Below, piece by piece: positions 49,797 to 58,398 of a stretch of 64,000 bases of DNA. The stretch spans positions 1,812,001 to 1,876,000 of the forward strand of contig NZ_CP053346.1 in NCBI RefSeq assembly GCF_013113735.1. The letters run 5' to 3'. This DNA comes from Sphingomonas sp. AP4-R1. GTDB lineage: Bacteria; Pseudomonadota; Alphaproteobacteria; Sphingomonadales; Sphingomonadaceae. The position numbers and the translations under genes are program-made. Under the pieces are notes generated by a model. It worked only from the letters and a program-made list of their open reading frames with translations, made no database searches and was not told where the DNA came from. The number at the start of each line of letters is the position of its first letter. The stretch's first letter is position 1.

Positions 49797-51344
49797 TCAA
49801 GCGGTGGCGGGTGTCGGATGCTTGCGGAAGAGCGCGCGATCGTCGGTGGTGAAGCCGAAGCGCCAGACGATCGCGCCATAGACGCCCAGGATCAGCGGCA
49901 CGCCGATCGCCAGCTCCACCCATTCCAGGCTGTGCGGCAGGCGCGTGACGGCCCAGCCGGTGACGGCGGCGACGATCGCGGCGAAGACGAGCGACCAGCG
50001 CCAGCCCGACACCTTCGCGCGCAGGATCCGCCGCAGCAGCAGCGCCTTGGCCACCGATGCACCGCCCAGCGCCAGCATCAGCGCGATGGCGGGGCCGGCG
50101 GCGGCGATCACATCCTCATTCTCGTCCGGGCGGGGCTGGACCCAGTGCCAGTCGGCGAGCGACGGCAGGATCGCGCGGAGCAGCCACACCAAAGCCACCG
50201 ACAGCAACGCCTGCGTGGCGATCATCAGCAGCGAGATCAGGAAATTGCGCTTGGCCGCCACGTAGATCAGTGCCGCCTCCGACACGACGGCGGTGGCGGC
50301 GATCGCTTCGGCCGCGAGCAGCACGGCCAGCGCGCCGGTGCCGCCGACGAAGCTGGGGCCGACGAGGCCCATCACCGCCTTGCCGGGAATGGAGAGCGCC
50401 AGCGCGATGCCGAGCTGCGCGGCGATGATCCAGAAGCCGACCTGCCGCACCTGCTTGGCGACCGCGCCGAGATTGTCCTCGGCCAGGTTCTGCGTGATGA
50501 CGGGGCCGAGGATCGGATCGAAGCTGGTCTTCAATTTCTGCGGCAGGCTCGCGACCTGCTGGGCGACATAATAGATGCCGACGATGGCGGGCGAGAAGAA
50601 CAGGCCGAGCATCGCGATATCGAGGCGGCGCGAGCCCCATTCGATCGCGTCGGCACCCGCGATCGGCAGGTTGCGGAGCGCGGTCTTGCCCAGCTGAAGC
50701 GGCTCCGGCCGCCATCTATCCGGGCGGCCATAGCTGCGGAACAAGGGCCAGAGCGAGGCGCCGAAGGCGGCGATGGCGGAGAGCGCGTAGGCGATAATCA
50801 GGCCGTCACGCGTCGAATAGAAAGCGAAGGCGAAGGCGGCGATGCTGATCGTCCACGGCTCGATCAGCGATCGCGCGCGGACCGAGGCGCCGATATCGCC
50901 GCGATAGGCGAGGGCCGCCAGCGCGATGTCCGATCCCGCCCAGCCGAAGATGGTGAGCGCCAGCAGCCGGTCCATGCCGTTGATCTGGCTGTTGGGGAAC
51001 ATGATCTCGGGCACCGCGATCAGGATGCCCGCCGTCACGAACGAGGCGAGGAAGCCGACGAGCAGCCCGTCCCACACGACATGGACGTGGGGGCGGCGCG
51101 TGTTGGAAAGCTGCTGGGCGAGGCCGCGCTTCAGGCCCATCGTCGCGAGCTGGCCGGCGAACTCCACGATGATCGTGGCATAAGCGAAGCGGCCGAGCGC
51201 ATCCGCGCCATACCAGCGCCCCGCGATGAACAGGAAAGGCAGGCGCGCGGCGAGGCGCAGCAGGAAGCCGAAGAAATTCGTGCGCCCGCCCTTGGCGAGC
51301 TGCTCGATATCGCCGGGGCCTTCTTGGGCAGGACGGCTAGCCAC
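49797..51344 (-). CDS. Polysaccharide flippase (MOP superfamily, Wzx-like)
   Basis: 515 aa with about 14 hydrophobic segments, the layout of MOP-superfamily O-antigen/exopolysaccharide flippases. The N-terminus GGRTNFFGFLLRLAARLPFL and RWYGADALGRFAYATIIVEF (TM1-2) is typical, followed by SIPGKAVMGLVGPSFVGGTG in the middle. It should move lipid-linked glycan units across the inner membrane. A GTG at 51344 (MASRPAQEGPGDIEQLAKGG) is the likely start; the frame stays open to 51419, but the additional codons come from a palindromic repeat. It is separated from polA by that repeat. No wzy or other capsule genes are adjacent. Confidence 0.88.
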   Translation of the reverse strand: MASRPAQEGPGDIEQLAKGGRTNFFGFLLRLAARLPFLFIAGRWYGADALGRFAYATIIVEFAGQLATMGLKRGLAQQLSNTRRPHVHVVWDGLLVGFLASFVTAGILIAVPEIMFPNSQINGMDRLLALTIFGWAGSDIALAALAYRGDIGASVRARSLIEPWTISIAAFAFAFYSTRDGLIIAYALSAIAAFGASLWPLFRSYGRPDRWRPEPLQLGKTALRNLPIAGADAIEWGSRRLDIAMLGLFFSPAIVGIYYVAQQVASLPQKLKTSFDPILGPVITQNLAEDNLGAVAKQVRQVGFWIIAAQLGIALALSIPGKAVMGLVGPSFVGGTGALAVLLAAEAIAATAVVSEAALIYVAAKRNFLISLLMIATQALLSVALVWLLRAILPSLADWHWVQPRPDENEDVIAAAGPAIALMLALGGASVAKALLLRRILRAKVSGWRWSLVFAAIVAAVTGWAVTRLPHSLEWVELAIGVPLILGVYGAIVWRFGFTTDDRALFRKHPTPATA

Positions 51345-51364
51345 GAGACGAGCGTTCCGATCTT

Positions 51365-51447
51365 CCGTTCGTGCTGAGCCTGTCGAAGCACGGGCTACGC
51401 GCGATGCCGCCTGAAGCACGTCCTTCGACTTCGCTCAGGACGAACGA
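51365..51447. repeat. Palindromic intergenic repeat, family A copy 7
   Basis: CCGTTCGTGCTGAGCCTGTC with GAAGCACGGGC left and GCACGTCCTTCGACTTCGCT with CAGGACGAACG right, immediately upstream of the flippase start and downstream of polA. Confidence 0.85.
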
Positions 51448-51503
51448 GGCGAGGGACGTGGCGCAATAAGATCCGGGGCGAACTGGGGAGTTCCCACCCC
51501 CGA

Positions 51504-51525
51504 CCCCTCCCGCAGGCGGGAGGGG
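51504..51525. repeat. Palindromic repeat, family C copy 4
   Basis: Perfect CCCCTCCCGC-AG-GCGGGAGGGG preceded by CCCACCCCCGA, 18 nt past the polA stop; a likely 3'-end stem for polA. Confidence 0.8.
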
Positions 51526-51542
51526 AGACGCGATCGCGTTCG

Positions 51543-54302
51543 TCAATGCGCGGCGCCCCAGCTCTGGCCGTGGCCGATCTCGACGCCCAGCGGCACGGAC
51601 AGGGTGACGTGCGGTTCGGCGGCACCCGCCATCACTTTCAGGATCACGGGCTTCGCGGCCTCCACCTCGGCATCGGGCGCCTCGAACACGAGTTCGTCAT
51701 GCACCTGGAGCAGCATGCGCGTGTTCGTCAGGCCCGCGTCCGCGAGGGCGGCCGGCATGCGGACCATCGCGCGCTTGATGATGTCGGCGCAGGTGCCCTG
51801 GATCGGCGCGTTGATCGCCTGCCGTTCGGCCGACTGGCGCTCGCCCACCGTCTTGCCCTTGATGCCGGGCAGGTGCGTCTTGCGACCGAACAGGGTGGTG
51901 ACGAAGCCCTTCTCGCGCACCATCGCCACCGTTTCGGCGATATAGGTCTGCACGCCGGGGAAGCGCTCGAAATAGCGATCGATGATTGCCTGCGCTTCGT
52001 TCCGGTCGACGCCGAGGCGCCCCGCCAGACCCCAGGAGGAGATGCCGTAGAGGATCGCGAAGTTGATCGTCTTGGCGCGGCCGCGCGTCTCGCGATTGAC
52101 CTCGCCGAACAATTCCTCGGCGGTGAGATTGTGGATGTCGGTCCCCTGCGCGAACGCCTCGCGCAGCTGGGGTACGTCCGCCATGTGCGCGGCCAGACGC
52201 AGCTCGATCTGCGAATAGTCGGCCGAGATCAGGCTGTGGCCGGGCCGCGCCACGAACGCCTCGCGGATGCGGCGGCCGACATCGGTGCGGATCGGGATAT
52301 TCTGCAGGTTCGGATCGGTGGAGGAGAGGCGCCCGGTCTGCGCGACCGCCATCGAGAAGCTGGTATGGACCCGGCCCGTGACCGGATTGATCTGCTCCTG
52401 CAGCGCATCGGTATAGGTGGATTTCAGCTTCGAAAGCTGGCGCCATTCGAGAACGAGGCGAGAGACTTCGGCGGCGGCATCCTCGCCCGCGCCGATCCGC
52501 TCCAGCTCGGTCACGTCGGTGGAATAGACGCCGCTCTTGCCCTTGCGCCCGCCGGCCGCGCCGAGGCGATCGAACAGCACCTCGCCCAGTTGCTTGGGGC
52601 TGCCGATCGTGAAGGGCCCCTGCGCGGCGGTGTGGATCACGCCTTCGAGGCGGAGGATCTCCTCGCCGAATTCGGACGAGAGCTTGGCCAGTTCGGCGCG
52701 ATCGACGAGGATGCCCGCGCGCTCCATCTCGGCCAGCACGGGCACGAGCGGGCGATCGACCAGTTCATAGACGCGGGTGGCGGCCTCGTGCGGCAGGCGG
52801 GGCTTCAGCCGCTGCCACAGGCGGAGCGTGACGTCCGCATCCTCGGCCGCATATTCGGTGGCCTTGTCGAGCGCGACCTTGTCGAACGTGATCTGGCTCT
52901 TGCCGGTGCCGCACACCGATTTGAACTCGATGCAGCTGTGATCGAGGTGGCGCTTGGCGAGTTCGTCCATGCCGTGGCCGCCGAGACCGGCATCGAGATC
53001 ATAGGAGAGCAGCATCGTGTCGTCATAGGAGACGATGTCGGTGCCGTTCTTCCGCAGCATGATCAGATCATATTTGAGGTTCTGGCCGATCTTCAGGATC
53101 GACGGATCCTCCAGCAGCGGCTTCAGCTTCGCGATCACCAAAGCCTGATCCAGCTGGACCGGCTTTTCGGCGAGCAGATCGTCGCTGGCATGGCCGTGCG
53201 CGAGCGGGATGTAGCAGGCCCTGCCCGCCGCGGTCGCCAGGCTGATGCCGACCAGCTTCGCGCGCACGCAATCGACATGATCGGTCTCGGTATCGACCGC
53301 GACCACAGTCTCCGCCCGGATCGCGGCGAGCCAGGCGTCGAGCTGGGCCTCGGTCGTGACCGTTTCATACTCCTTGTGGACGAACGGAATCGCATCCTCG
53401 ATGCGCGGCGCGATCGTTTCGGTCGCGACCTCGGCGCCCGCCAGCTTGGTCAGCAGCGAGCGGAAGCCCATGTCCGCCAGGAATTCCTTGAGCGGCTCGG
53501 GCGGGATGCCCTTCATCGCGAGGTCTTCGAGCGGCTCCGGCAGCGGGCGATCGCAGACCAGGCGCACCAACTCGCGGCTGAGGCGCGCATTGTCCGCATG
53601 ATCGATCAGATTCTGGCGCAGCTTGGGTTTCTTGATGTCGGGCGCGGCGGCCAGCACGGATTCCAGATCGCCATAGGTCTGGATCAGCTCGCTCGCCGTC
53701 TTGGGGCCGACGCCGGGCACGCCGGGAACATTATCGACGCTGTCGCCCATCAGCGCCAGCACGTCGCCCAGTTGGGCGGGCTCGACGCCGAATTTCTCCA
53801 GCACATGCTCGCGGCCCAGCCGACGATTGTTCATCGTATCGAACAGATCGAGCCGGCCGGGCTCGATCAGTTGCATCAGATCCTTGTCGGACGAAACGAT
53901 CGTGACCTGCCAGCCCGCCTCCAGCGCGGCCTTGGAATAGCAGGCGATGATGTCGTCCGCCTCCAGCCCGACCTCCTCGATGCAGGGCACGGAGAAAGCG
54001 CGCGTGGCGGTGCGGATCAGCGGGAACTGGGGCACCAGATCCTCGGGCGGCGGCGGCCGGTGCGCCTTGTACTGATCGTACATGTCGTTGCGGAACGTCT
54101 TGGACGAGGCGTCCAGAATCACCGCGAGGTGCGTCGGCCCTTCGGCCTTGTGGAGATCGTCCAGCAGTTTCCACAGCATCGTCGTGAATCCGTAGACGGC
54201 GCCGGCGGGCACTCCGTGACGGTTCGTGAGCGGCGGAAGTCGATGATAAGCCCGGAAAATATAGCCCGAGCCGTCGATCAGATAGAGGTGATTGGCGGCC
54301 AT
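51543..54302 (-). CDS. polA: DNA polymerase I
   Basis: 919 aa, full-length Pol I for Okazaki fragment maturation and repair. The 5'-3' exonuclease domain (residues 1-290) begins LYLIDGSGYIFRAYH and has MGDSVDNVPGVPGVGPKTAS. The 3'-5' proofreading domain (about 310-500) keeps its acidic residues in VAVDTETDHVDC, QNLKYDLIML and AAEDADVTLRLW. The polymerase domain carries motif A SADYSQIELRLAAH, motif B KTINFAILYGISSWG and motif C LLQVHDELVFE. ATG at 54302; an upstream ATG at 54338 would add 12 atypical residues. A family C palindrome follows the stop. Divergent from sodC. Confidence 0.98.
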   Translation of the reverse strand: MAANHLYLIDGSGYIFRAYHRLPPLTNRHGVPAGAVYGFTTMLWKLLDDLHKAEGPTHLAVILDASSKTFRNDMYDQYKAHRPPPPEDLVPQFPLIRTATRAFSVPCIEEVGLEADDIIACYSKAALEAGWQVTIVSSDKDLMQLIEPGRLDLFDTMNNRRLGREHVLEKFGVEPAQLGDVLALMGDSVDNVPGVPGVGPKTASELIQTYGDLESVLAAAPDIKKPKLRQNLIDHADNARLSRELVRLVCDRPLPEPLEDLAMKGIPPEPLKEFLADMGFRSLLTKLAGAEVATETIAPRIEDAIPFVHKEYETVTTEAQLDAWLAAIRAETVVAVDTETDHVDCVRAKLVGISLATAAGRACYIPLAHGHASDDLLAEKPVQLDQALVIAKLKPLLEDPSILKIGQNLKYDLIMLRKNGTDIVSYDDTMLLSYDLDAGLGGHGMDELAKRHLDHSCIEFKSVCGTGKSQITFDKVALDKATEYAAEDADVTLRLWQRLKPRLPHEAATRVYELVDRPLVPVLAEMERAGILVDRAELAKLSSEFGEEILRLEGVIHTAAQGPFTIGSPKQLGEVLFDRLGAAGGRKGKSGVYSTDVTELERIGAGEDAAAEVSRLVLEWRQLSKLKSTYTDALQEQINPVTGRVHTSFSMAVAQTGRLSSTDPNLQNIPIRTDVGRRIREAFVARPGHSLISADYSQIELRLAAHMADVPQLREAFAQGTDIHNLTAEELFGEVNRETRGRAKTINFAILYGISSWGLAGRLGVDRNEAQAIIDRYFERFPGVQTYIAETVAMVREKGFVTTLFGRKTHLPGIKGKTVGERQSAERQAINAPIQGTCADIIKRAMVRMPAALADAGLTNTRMLLQVHDELVFEAPDAEVEAAKPVILKVMAGAAEPHVTLSVPLGVEIGHGQSWGAAH

Positions 54303-54421
54303 CGGACGGCTTGTAGCAGCGCTTCGTGCCCCTTGCATCGCCCGTTTATTGCAACGAGAGGAACGGCGCGTGATCCGCGCGGGTTACGCCTCCAGACCAA
54401 GCCCTCGCCCAGCAGAAGGAA

Positions 54422-54919
54422 ATGCCGACGATGCGCCTCTCTCTCCCGCTTGCGCTGATGATCGCCGCCACACCGGCTCTAGCCGCCGCCCATATGGTGA
54501 CGCTGAAGAATGCATCCGGTGCCTCGGCCGGCACGGTCGAGCTGGTTTCGGCGCCCAAGGGCCTGCTGATCAAGGTGGACGCGACCGGCCTGACGCCGGG
54601 CTGGCATGCGATCCACCTGCATGAGAAGGCCGATTGCTCCGATGCGGGCTTCAAGGCCGCCGGCGCCCACACGCACAGCGCGACGCCCGCCGTGCACGGC
54701 CTGCTGAACCCGGCCGCGAACGACACGGGCGACCTGCCGAACATCTATGCGGCGGCGGACGGCACGGCGAAGGCCGAACTCTTCACCGCGCTGACGGCGA
54801 TGGCGCCGCTGCACGATGCGGACGGATCGGCCATCGTGATCCACGCCAAGCCGGACGATTATACGACGCAGCCGATCGGCGGTGCGGGCGACCGCGTGGC
54901 CTGCGGGATCATCAAGTAA
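54422..54919 (+). CDS. sodC: Cu/Zn superoxide dismutase family protein, exported
   Basis: 165 aa with a signal peptide (MRLSLPLALMIAATPALA). The copper histidines are in AIHLHEKADCSD (His-x-His, about residues 64-66), the bridging histidine in GAHTHSATP, and the last one in AIVIHAKPDDY. The conserved disulfide cysteines are CSDAGF and VACGIIK. The zinc site looks altered: where the family has HxGDLPN, this protein has NDTGDLPN, so the histidine third from the GDL is Asp, while the zinc Asp of GDL remains. It may still dismutate superoxide in the periplasm with a weaker or zinc-free site. A strong hairpin follows the stop. Confidence 0.92.
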   Translation: MPTMRLSLPLALMIAATPALAAAHMVTLKNASGASAGTVELVSAPKGLLIKVDATGLTPGWHAIHLHEKADCSDAGFKAAGAHTHSATPAVHGLLNPAANDTGDLPNIYAAADGTAKAELFTALTAMAPLHDADGSAIVIHAKPDDYTTQPIGGAGDRVACGIIK

Positions 54920-54925
54920 GGGGAG

Positions 54926-54948
54926 GGGCGCTCCCATCGGGGGCGCCC
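54926..54948 (+). terminator. Terminator-like hairpin after sodC
   Basis: GGGCGCTCCC-ATC-GGGGGCGCCC forms a 10-bp stem (one G-U pair) 6 nt after the sodC stop; only a weak T content follows. Confidence 0.55.
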
Positions 54949-54960
54949 GTCGATCGAATC

Positions 54961-54994
54961 TTCGTCATTGCTTCGCTGCGCTCGCAATGACGAA
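54961..54994. repeat. Palindromic repeat, family B short form
   Basis: TTCGTCATTGC and GCAATGACGAA are perfect 11-bp arms around TTCGCTGCGCTC, containing the ends of the family B element without its middle. It lies between convergent sodC and the small gene at 55028. Confidence 0.85.
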
Positions 54995-55027
54995 GGACTA
55001 ATAATCGGACTTTTCGCCTACGCCGCC

Positions 55028-55216
55028 TCATCCTTCCCGACGCTCGCGATCGGCGCGGTCGATCGCGCGCAGCAGCGCGTGGAAATCATGATCCTGCTCC
55101 ACCCGATAGGCGCGGCGGAATCCTTGGCCGAGCACGCTCAGGTCCTGCTCGGTGAGCAGACCTACGGCGACGATGCGCTCATCTTCGGGAGCCTCGAGGG
55201 GGTTGAGCTTGGACAT
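55028..55216 (-). CDS. Small conserved hypothetical protein
   Basis: 62 aa, soluble and acidic. The layout DERIVAVGLLTEQDLSVLGQ, FRRAYRVEQDHDF and HALLRAIDRADRE matches a small cytoplasmic protein that I recall as common and unnamed in sphingomonads. The ATG at 55216 gives MSKLNPLEAPED; there is no good ribosome site, and the open frame extends upstream to 55417 without protein-like sequence. It is divergent from the L,D-transpeptidase, whose promoter region (55217-55428) holds an A/T-rich stretch near 55335-55365. Function unknown. Confidence 0.65.
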   Translation of the reverse strand: MSKLNPLEAPEDERIVAVGLLTEQDLSVLGQGFRRAYRVEQDHDFHALLRAIDRADRERREG

Positions 55217-55428
55217 GGGAGGCAGGAACGACCGGGCGTCCCGATTTGTGCCATCCCAGACTGTTTCGAACTGCAAAAATCCCGCAGAATGGCATCCTGT
55301 CCACGTCGAAGCGTGCATGGACGGAGATGGTCTGCAAAAAATACGCAAAAACATCGTTGACTTTTGCATCCGATGGATCGTGCGGGCCGTAGCTTCGTTG
55401 TGCCTGTCAAGGTTCACGGAGCGTAAAA

Positions 55429-56670
55429 ATGCAGTTCAAACGCCGGCCCGCGCCAGCCGATTGGCGCCTTCTCCTGCTCTCTGGCGCAGCCTTCTGCGCG
55501 GTAGGAGCCGGCAGCGTGCCGGACCAGCCCGTCACGGCGACGGCTGCCGCCCTCGACGCTCCGGCGCCCGCCGCCGCGGCTGTCTGGAAGAAGTCGGCCG
55601 TGCGCGATCTGATCGGCGCGATCGAGGCGTCCGCCGACGAGGGATTGCGGCCCGAGGATTACGGCCTCGCCGCGCTCAAGGGCGGGCTGGATGCGGGCGA
55701 GAGCCCGGCGCTGGATGCGCTGGCCGAGCGATCCGCGCTGACGCTGGCGCATGACTATCAATATGGCCGGGTCGGCGATCGCGCCGATCTGGGCTGGCAT
55801 ATCGATCGCGGCCAGGGCTCGGTCGATCCGATGGTGCTGAACGGTGCCGTATTGCGCGGCCAGGTGCGCTCCTATCTGGAAAGCCTGCTGCCCATCGATG
55901 CGCGCTACAAAGCGTTGAAGACCGCGCTGGCCGATGCGCCCGACGGCGCGAGCCGCGACCGGATCCGCGCCAATATGGAGCGCTGGCGGTGGATGCCGCG
56001 CGATCTGGGCCGCGACTATCTTTATGTGAACGTGCCCAGCTACCGCCTGCAGCGGATCGAGGATGGCACGGTCCTGTCTACCTACACGGTCGTGGTCGGC
56101 GCGAAGGATACGCCGACGCCGTGGATCGCGGGCGACGCGCCTTCGCTGGTGGTGAATCCGTGGTGGAACGTGCCGCAGAGCATCATCAAAAGCTCGAACC
56201 TCCGGCCGGGGCGCGGCGGCTATGTGTTCAAGGCATCGGCGGGTGGCTATACCGTTCGCCAGCCTCCGGGGCCCCGCAATGCGCTCGGCCGCTTGAAGAT
56301 CAACCTGACCAACGATCAGGCGATCTATCTGCACGATACGCCCGCCAAGGCCGGCTTCGCCAAGGATGATCGCGCGCTGAGCCACGGCTGTATCCGGGTG
56401 AAGAATATCGACCAGCTCGCGGCCGAACTGATGTCGGACGGCGGCGACGGCACGCAGCTGGACGAGGCGCTGGCGCAGGCCGACACGCGCACGCTGCAGC
56501 TGCCGAAGCGCACCAACGTCTATCTCGTCTATTTCACGCTCGATCAGGACGAGAAGGGCGATCTCGTCTCTTATGGCGATCCCTATGGCCGTGACGCGCA
56601 GGTGATCGCGCGGCTCGACGGGCGCCCGGTTCGGGACACGCGCGCGCCCCTGCAGGTGGCGTCCAACTGA
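55429..56670 (+). CDS. L,D-transpeptidase (YcbB/LdtD-like), murein cross-linking
   Basis: 413 aa. A signal-anchor-like N-terminus (WRLLLLSGAAFCAVGAGSV) is followed by an Ala/Pro linker, a helical region with GLRPEDYGLAALKGGLD (peptidoglycan-binding-like), and the YkuD catalytic domain (about residues 205-370). The active site is SHGCIRVKN with the nucleophile Cys at about residue 324, plus the upstream His in IYLHDTP. VVVGAKDTPTPW and NPWWNVPQSI are typical of the large LdtD/YcbB branch, which forms 3-3 cross-links. ACGGAGCG lies upstream of the ATG. It is followed 67 nt later by the M28 peptidase on the same strand. Confidence 0.94.
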   Translation: MQFKRRPAPADWRLLLLSGAAFCAVGAGSVPDQPVTATAAALDAPAPAAAAVWKKSAVRDLIGAIEASADEGLRPEDYGLAALKGGLDAGESPALDALAERSALTLAHDYQYGRVGDRADLGWHIDRGQGSVDPMVLNGAVLRGQVRSYLESLLPIDARYKALKTALADAPDGASRDRIRANMERWRWMPRDLGRDYLYVNVPSYRLQRIEDGTVLSTYTVVVGAKDTPTPWIAGDAPSLVVNPWWNVPQSIIKSSNLRPGRGGYVFKASAGGYTVRQPPGPRNALGRLKINLTNDQAIYLHDTPAKAGFAKDDRALSHGCIRVKNIDQLAAELMSDGGDGTQLDEALAQADTRTLQLPKRTNVYLVYFTLDQDEKGDLVSYGDPYGRDAQVIARLDGRPVRDTRAPLQVASN

Positions 56671-56737
56671 GTCGCCCCCTTGCTGGGCGGCGCGCGACAC
56701 GGCAGTCAGGCGCCCGGATAATCCGGAGGCGTCGTTG

Positions 56738-58393
56738 ATGAAGAGCGGTCTGATGTGTGGTGCGGCTTTCCTGCTGGGGGCCGCGCCGGTGTTCGCCCAG
56801 ACCGCTCCTTCCCATTTCAATGCGACAAAGATCGCAGGCCATATCGAGACTTTGTCCTCCGACGCGTTCGAGGGCCGTGGTCCGGCCACCCCCGCCGAAG
56901 ACAAGACGATCGCCTACGTCTCCGCCAAGATGGCCGAGGCGGGGCTGGAACCGGCGGGCGACATGAAGAATGGCGCGCGCGGCTGGACGCAGGACGTGCC
57001 GTTGCTGCGCGCCGAGACGGTCGGCAGCCCGACGATCACGCTGAACGAGGGCGGATCGACCAAGACGCTGACGCAGGGCGAGGAGATCGCCGTGCGGGCG
57101 CCGCTCGACGGCACCAAGGCGATCGACATCAGGAACGTGCCGCTCGTCTTCGTCGGCTACGGCGTGACCGCGCCCGAGAAGAAGTGGGACGATTTCAAGG
57201 GCGTCGACGTCAAGGGCAAGCTGATCGTCGTGCTGGTCAACGATCCCGATTTCGAGACGGGTGCCGGCGACTTCGGCGGCAAGGCGATGACCTATTATGG
57301 CCGCTGGACCTACAAATATGAGGAAGCCGCCCGGCGCGGCGCGATCGGCACCCTGATCGTGCATGAAAGCAAGCCCGCTTCCTACGAATGGGCGACGGTG
57401 AAGAATTCGAACACGAACGTGATGTTCGACATCGTCCGCGAGAATCCGAAGGCGAGCCATGCGCCGGTCGAGGCGTGGATCCAGCGTGATCTGGCGGTGC
57501 AGCTGTTCCGCGCGTCGGGCCTGGATTTCGACGGCGCGAAGAAAGCGGCGCAGTCGCGCGCCTTCAAGCCGATGCCGCTCAACGCGACGCTCTCGATCTA
57601 TCTGAAGGCGCAGAGCGGCCGGATCGTCTCGCACAATATCGCCGGACGGGTGAAGGGCACGACGCACGCGGACGAAACCGTCGTCTATTCGGCGCACTGG
57701 GATCATCTGGGCGTCGGCGCGCCCGATGCGAAGGGCGACAAGATCTACAATGGCGCGCTCGACAACGCCTCCGGCACGGCGGCGCTGATCGAGATGGGCC
57801 GCGCCTTCGCGAGCGGCCCGAAGCCGCAGCGCTCGGTGCTGTTCCTCGCCGTCACCGCCGAGGAGAAGGGGCTGCTCGGCTCCGAATATTATGCGACGCA
57901 CCCGCTCTTCCCGCTGGCGACGACGGTGGGCGCGATCAACATGGACGGCATCCAGATGCTGGGCCTCGCGAAGAATTTCAGCATTTCGGGCAGCGCCAAG
58001 CTCGGCCTGCTCGACGATCTGATCGCGCAGGGCGCCAAGGTCGGCCGCACCTTCACGCCGGAATCGCACCCGGAGGCGGGCGGCTTCTTCCGTTCGGATC
58101 ATTTCCCGATGGCCAAGCAGGGCGTCCCCGCCATCTCCTTCAAGGGCGGCAACGATCTGGTCGATGGCGGCACCGCGAAGGGCGAGGCACTGGCGGCGGA
58201 CTATACCAAGAACCGCTATCACCAGCCCGCCGACGAATGGGTGCCGGGCACGGATCTGAGCGGCGCGGTGCAGGATCTGGACCTGCTCTATACGCTGGGC
58301 GAGAAGCTCGCCAATTCGCGTGAATGGCCGCAGTGGAGCGCCGACAGCGAATTCCGCGCGGCGCGCGACAAGACGGCGGCGGCGCGGAAGTAA
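56738..58393 (+). CDS. Exported M28-family zinc aminopeptidase with PA-type insert
   Basis: 551 aa. Signal peptide MKSGLMCGAAFLLGAAPVFA, then the split M28 catalytic domain. Zinc ligands: His in SAHWDHLG (about 320), bridging Asp in GALDNASGTAAL, general-base and ligand glutamates in AVTAEEKGLLGSEYY, Asp in AINMDGIQM, and the last His in FRSDHFPMAKQG. A protease-associated (PA) domain occupies about residues 115-280 (VPLVFVGYGVTAPEKKWDDF). It should release N-terminal amino acids from peptides in the periplasm or outside. GGAGG lies upstream of the ATG at 56738. rpiA begins 5 nt after its stop. Confidence 0.94.
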   Translation: MKSGLMCGAAFLLGAAPVFAQTAPSHFNATKIAGHIETLSSDAFEGRGPATPAEDKTIAYVSAKMAEAGLEPAGDMKNGARGWTQDVPLLRAETVGSPTITLNEGGSTKTLTQGEEIAVRAPLDGTKAIDIRNVPLVFVGYGVTAPEKKWDDFKGVDVKGKLIVVLVNDPDFETGAGDFGGKAMTYYGRWTYKYEEAARRGAIGTLIVHESKPASYEWATVKNSNTNVMFDIVRENPKASHAPVEAWIQRDLAVQLFRASGLDFDGAKKAAQSRAFKPMPLNATLSIYLKAQSGRIVSHNIAGRVKGTTHADETVVYSAHWDHLGVGAPDAKGDKIYNGALDNASGTAALIEMGRAFASGPKPQRSVLFLAVTAEEKGLLGSEYYATHPLFPLATTVGAINMDGIQMLGLAKNFSISGSAKLGLLDDLIAQGAKVGRTFTPESHPEAGGFFRSDHFPMAKQGVPAISFKGGNDLVDGGTAKGEALAADYTKNRYHQPADEWVPGTDLSGAVQDLDLLYTLGEKLANSREWPQWSADSEFRAARDKTAAARK

Positions 58394-58398
58394 GCCCG

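Noticed and set aside
51345..51419. Upstream ATG for the polysaccharide flippase
   Set aside because: The 25 extra codons are translated family A repeat sequence; homology-like sequence starts after the GTG at 51344.
55217..55417. Long form (129 aa) of the small protein at 55028
   Set aside because: The first 67 codons are compositionally unlike the rest and overlap the L,D-transpeptidase promoter region.
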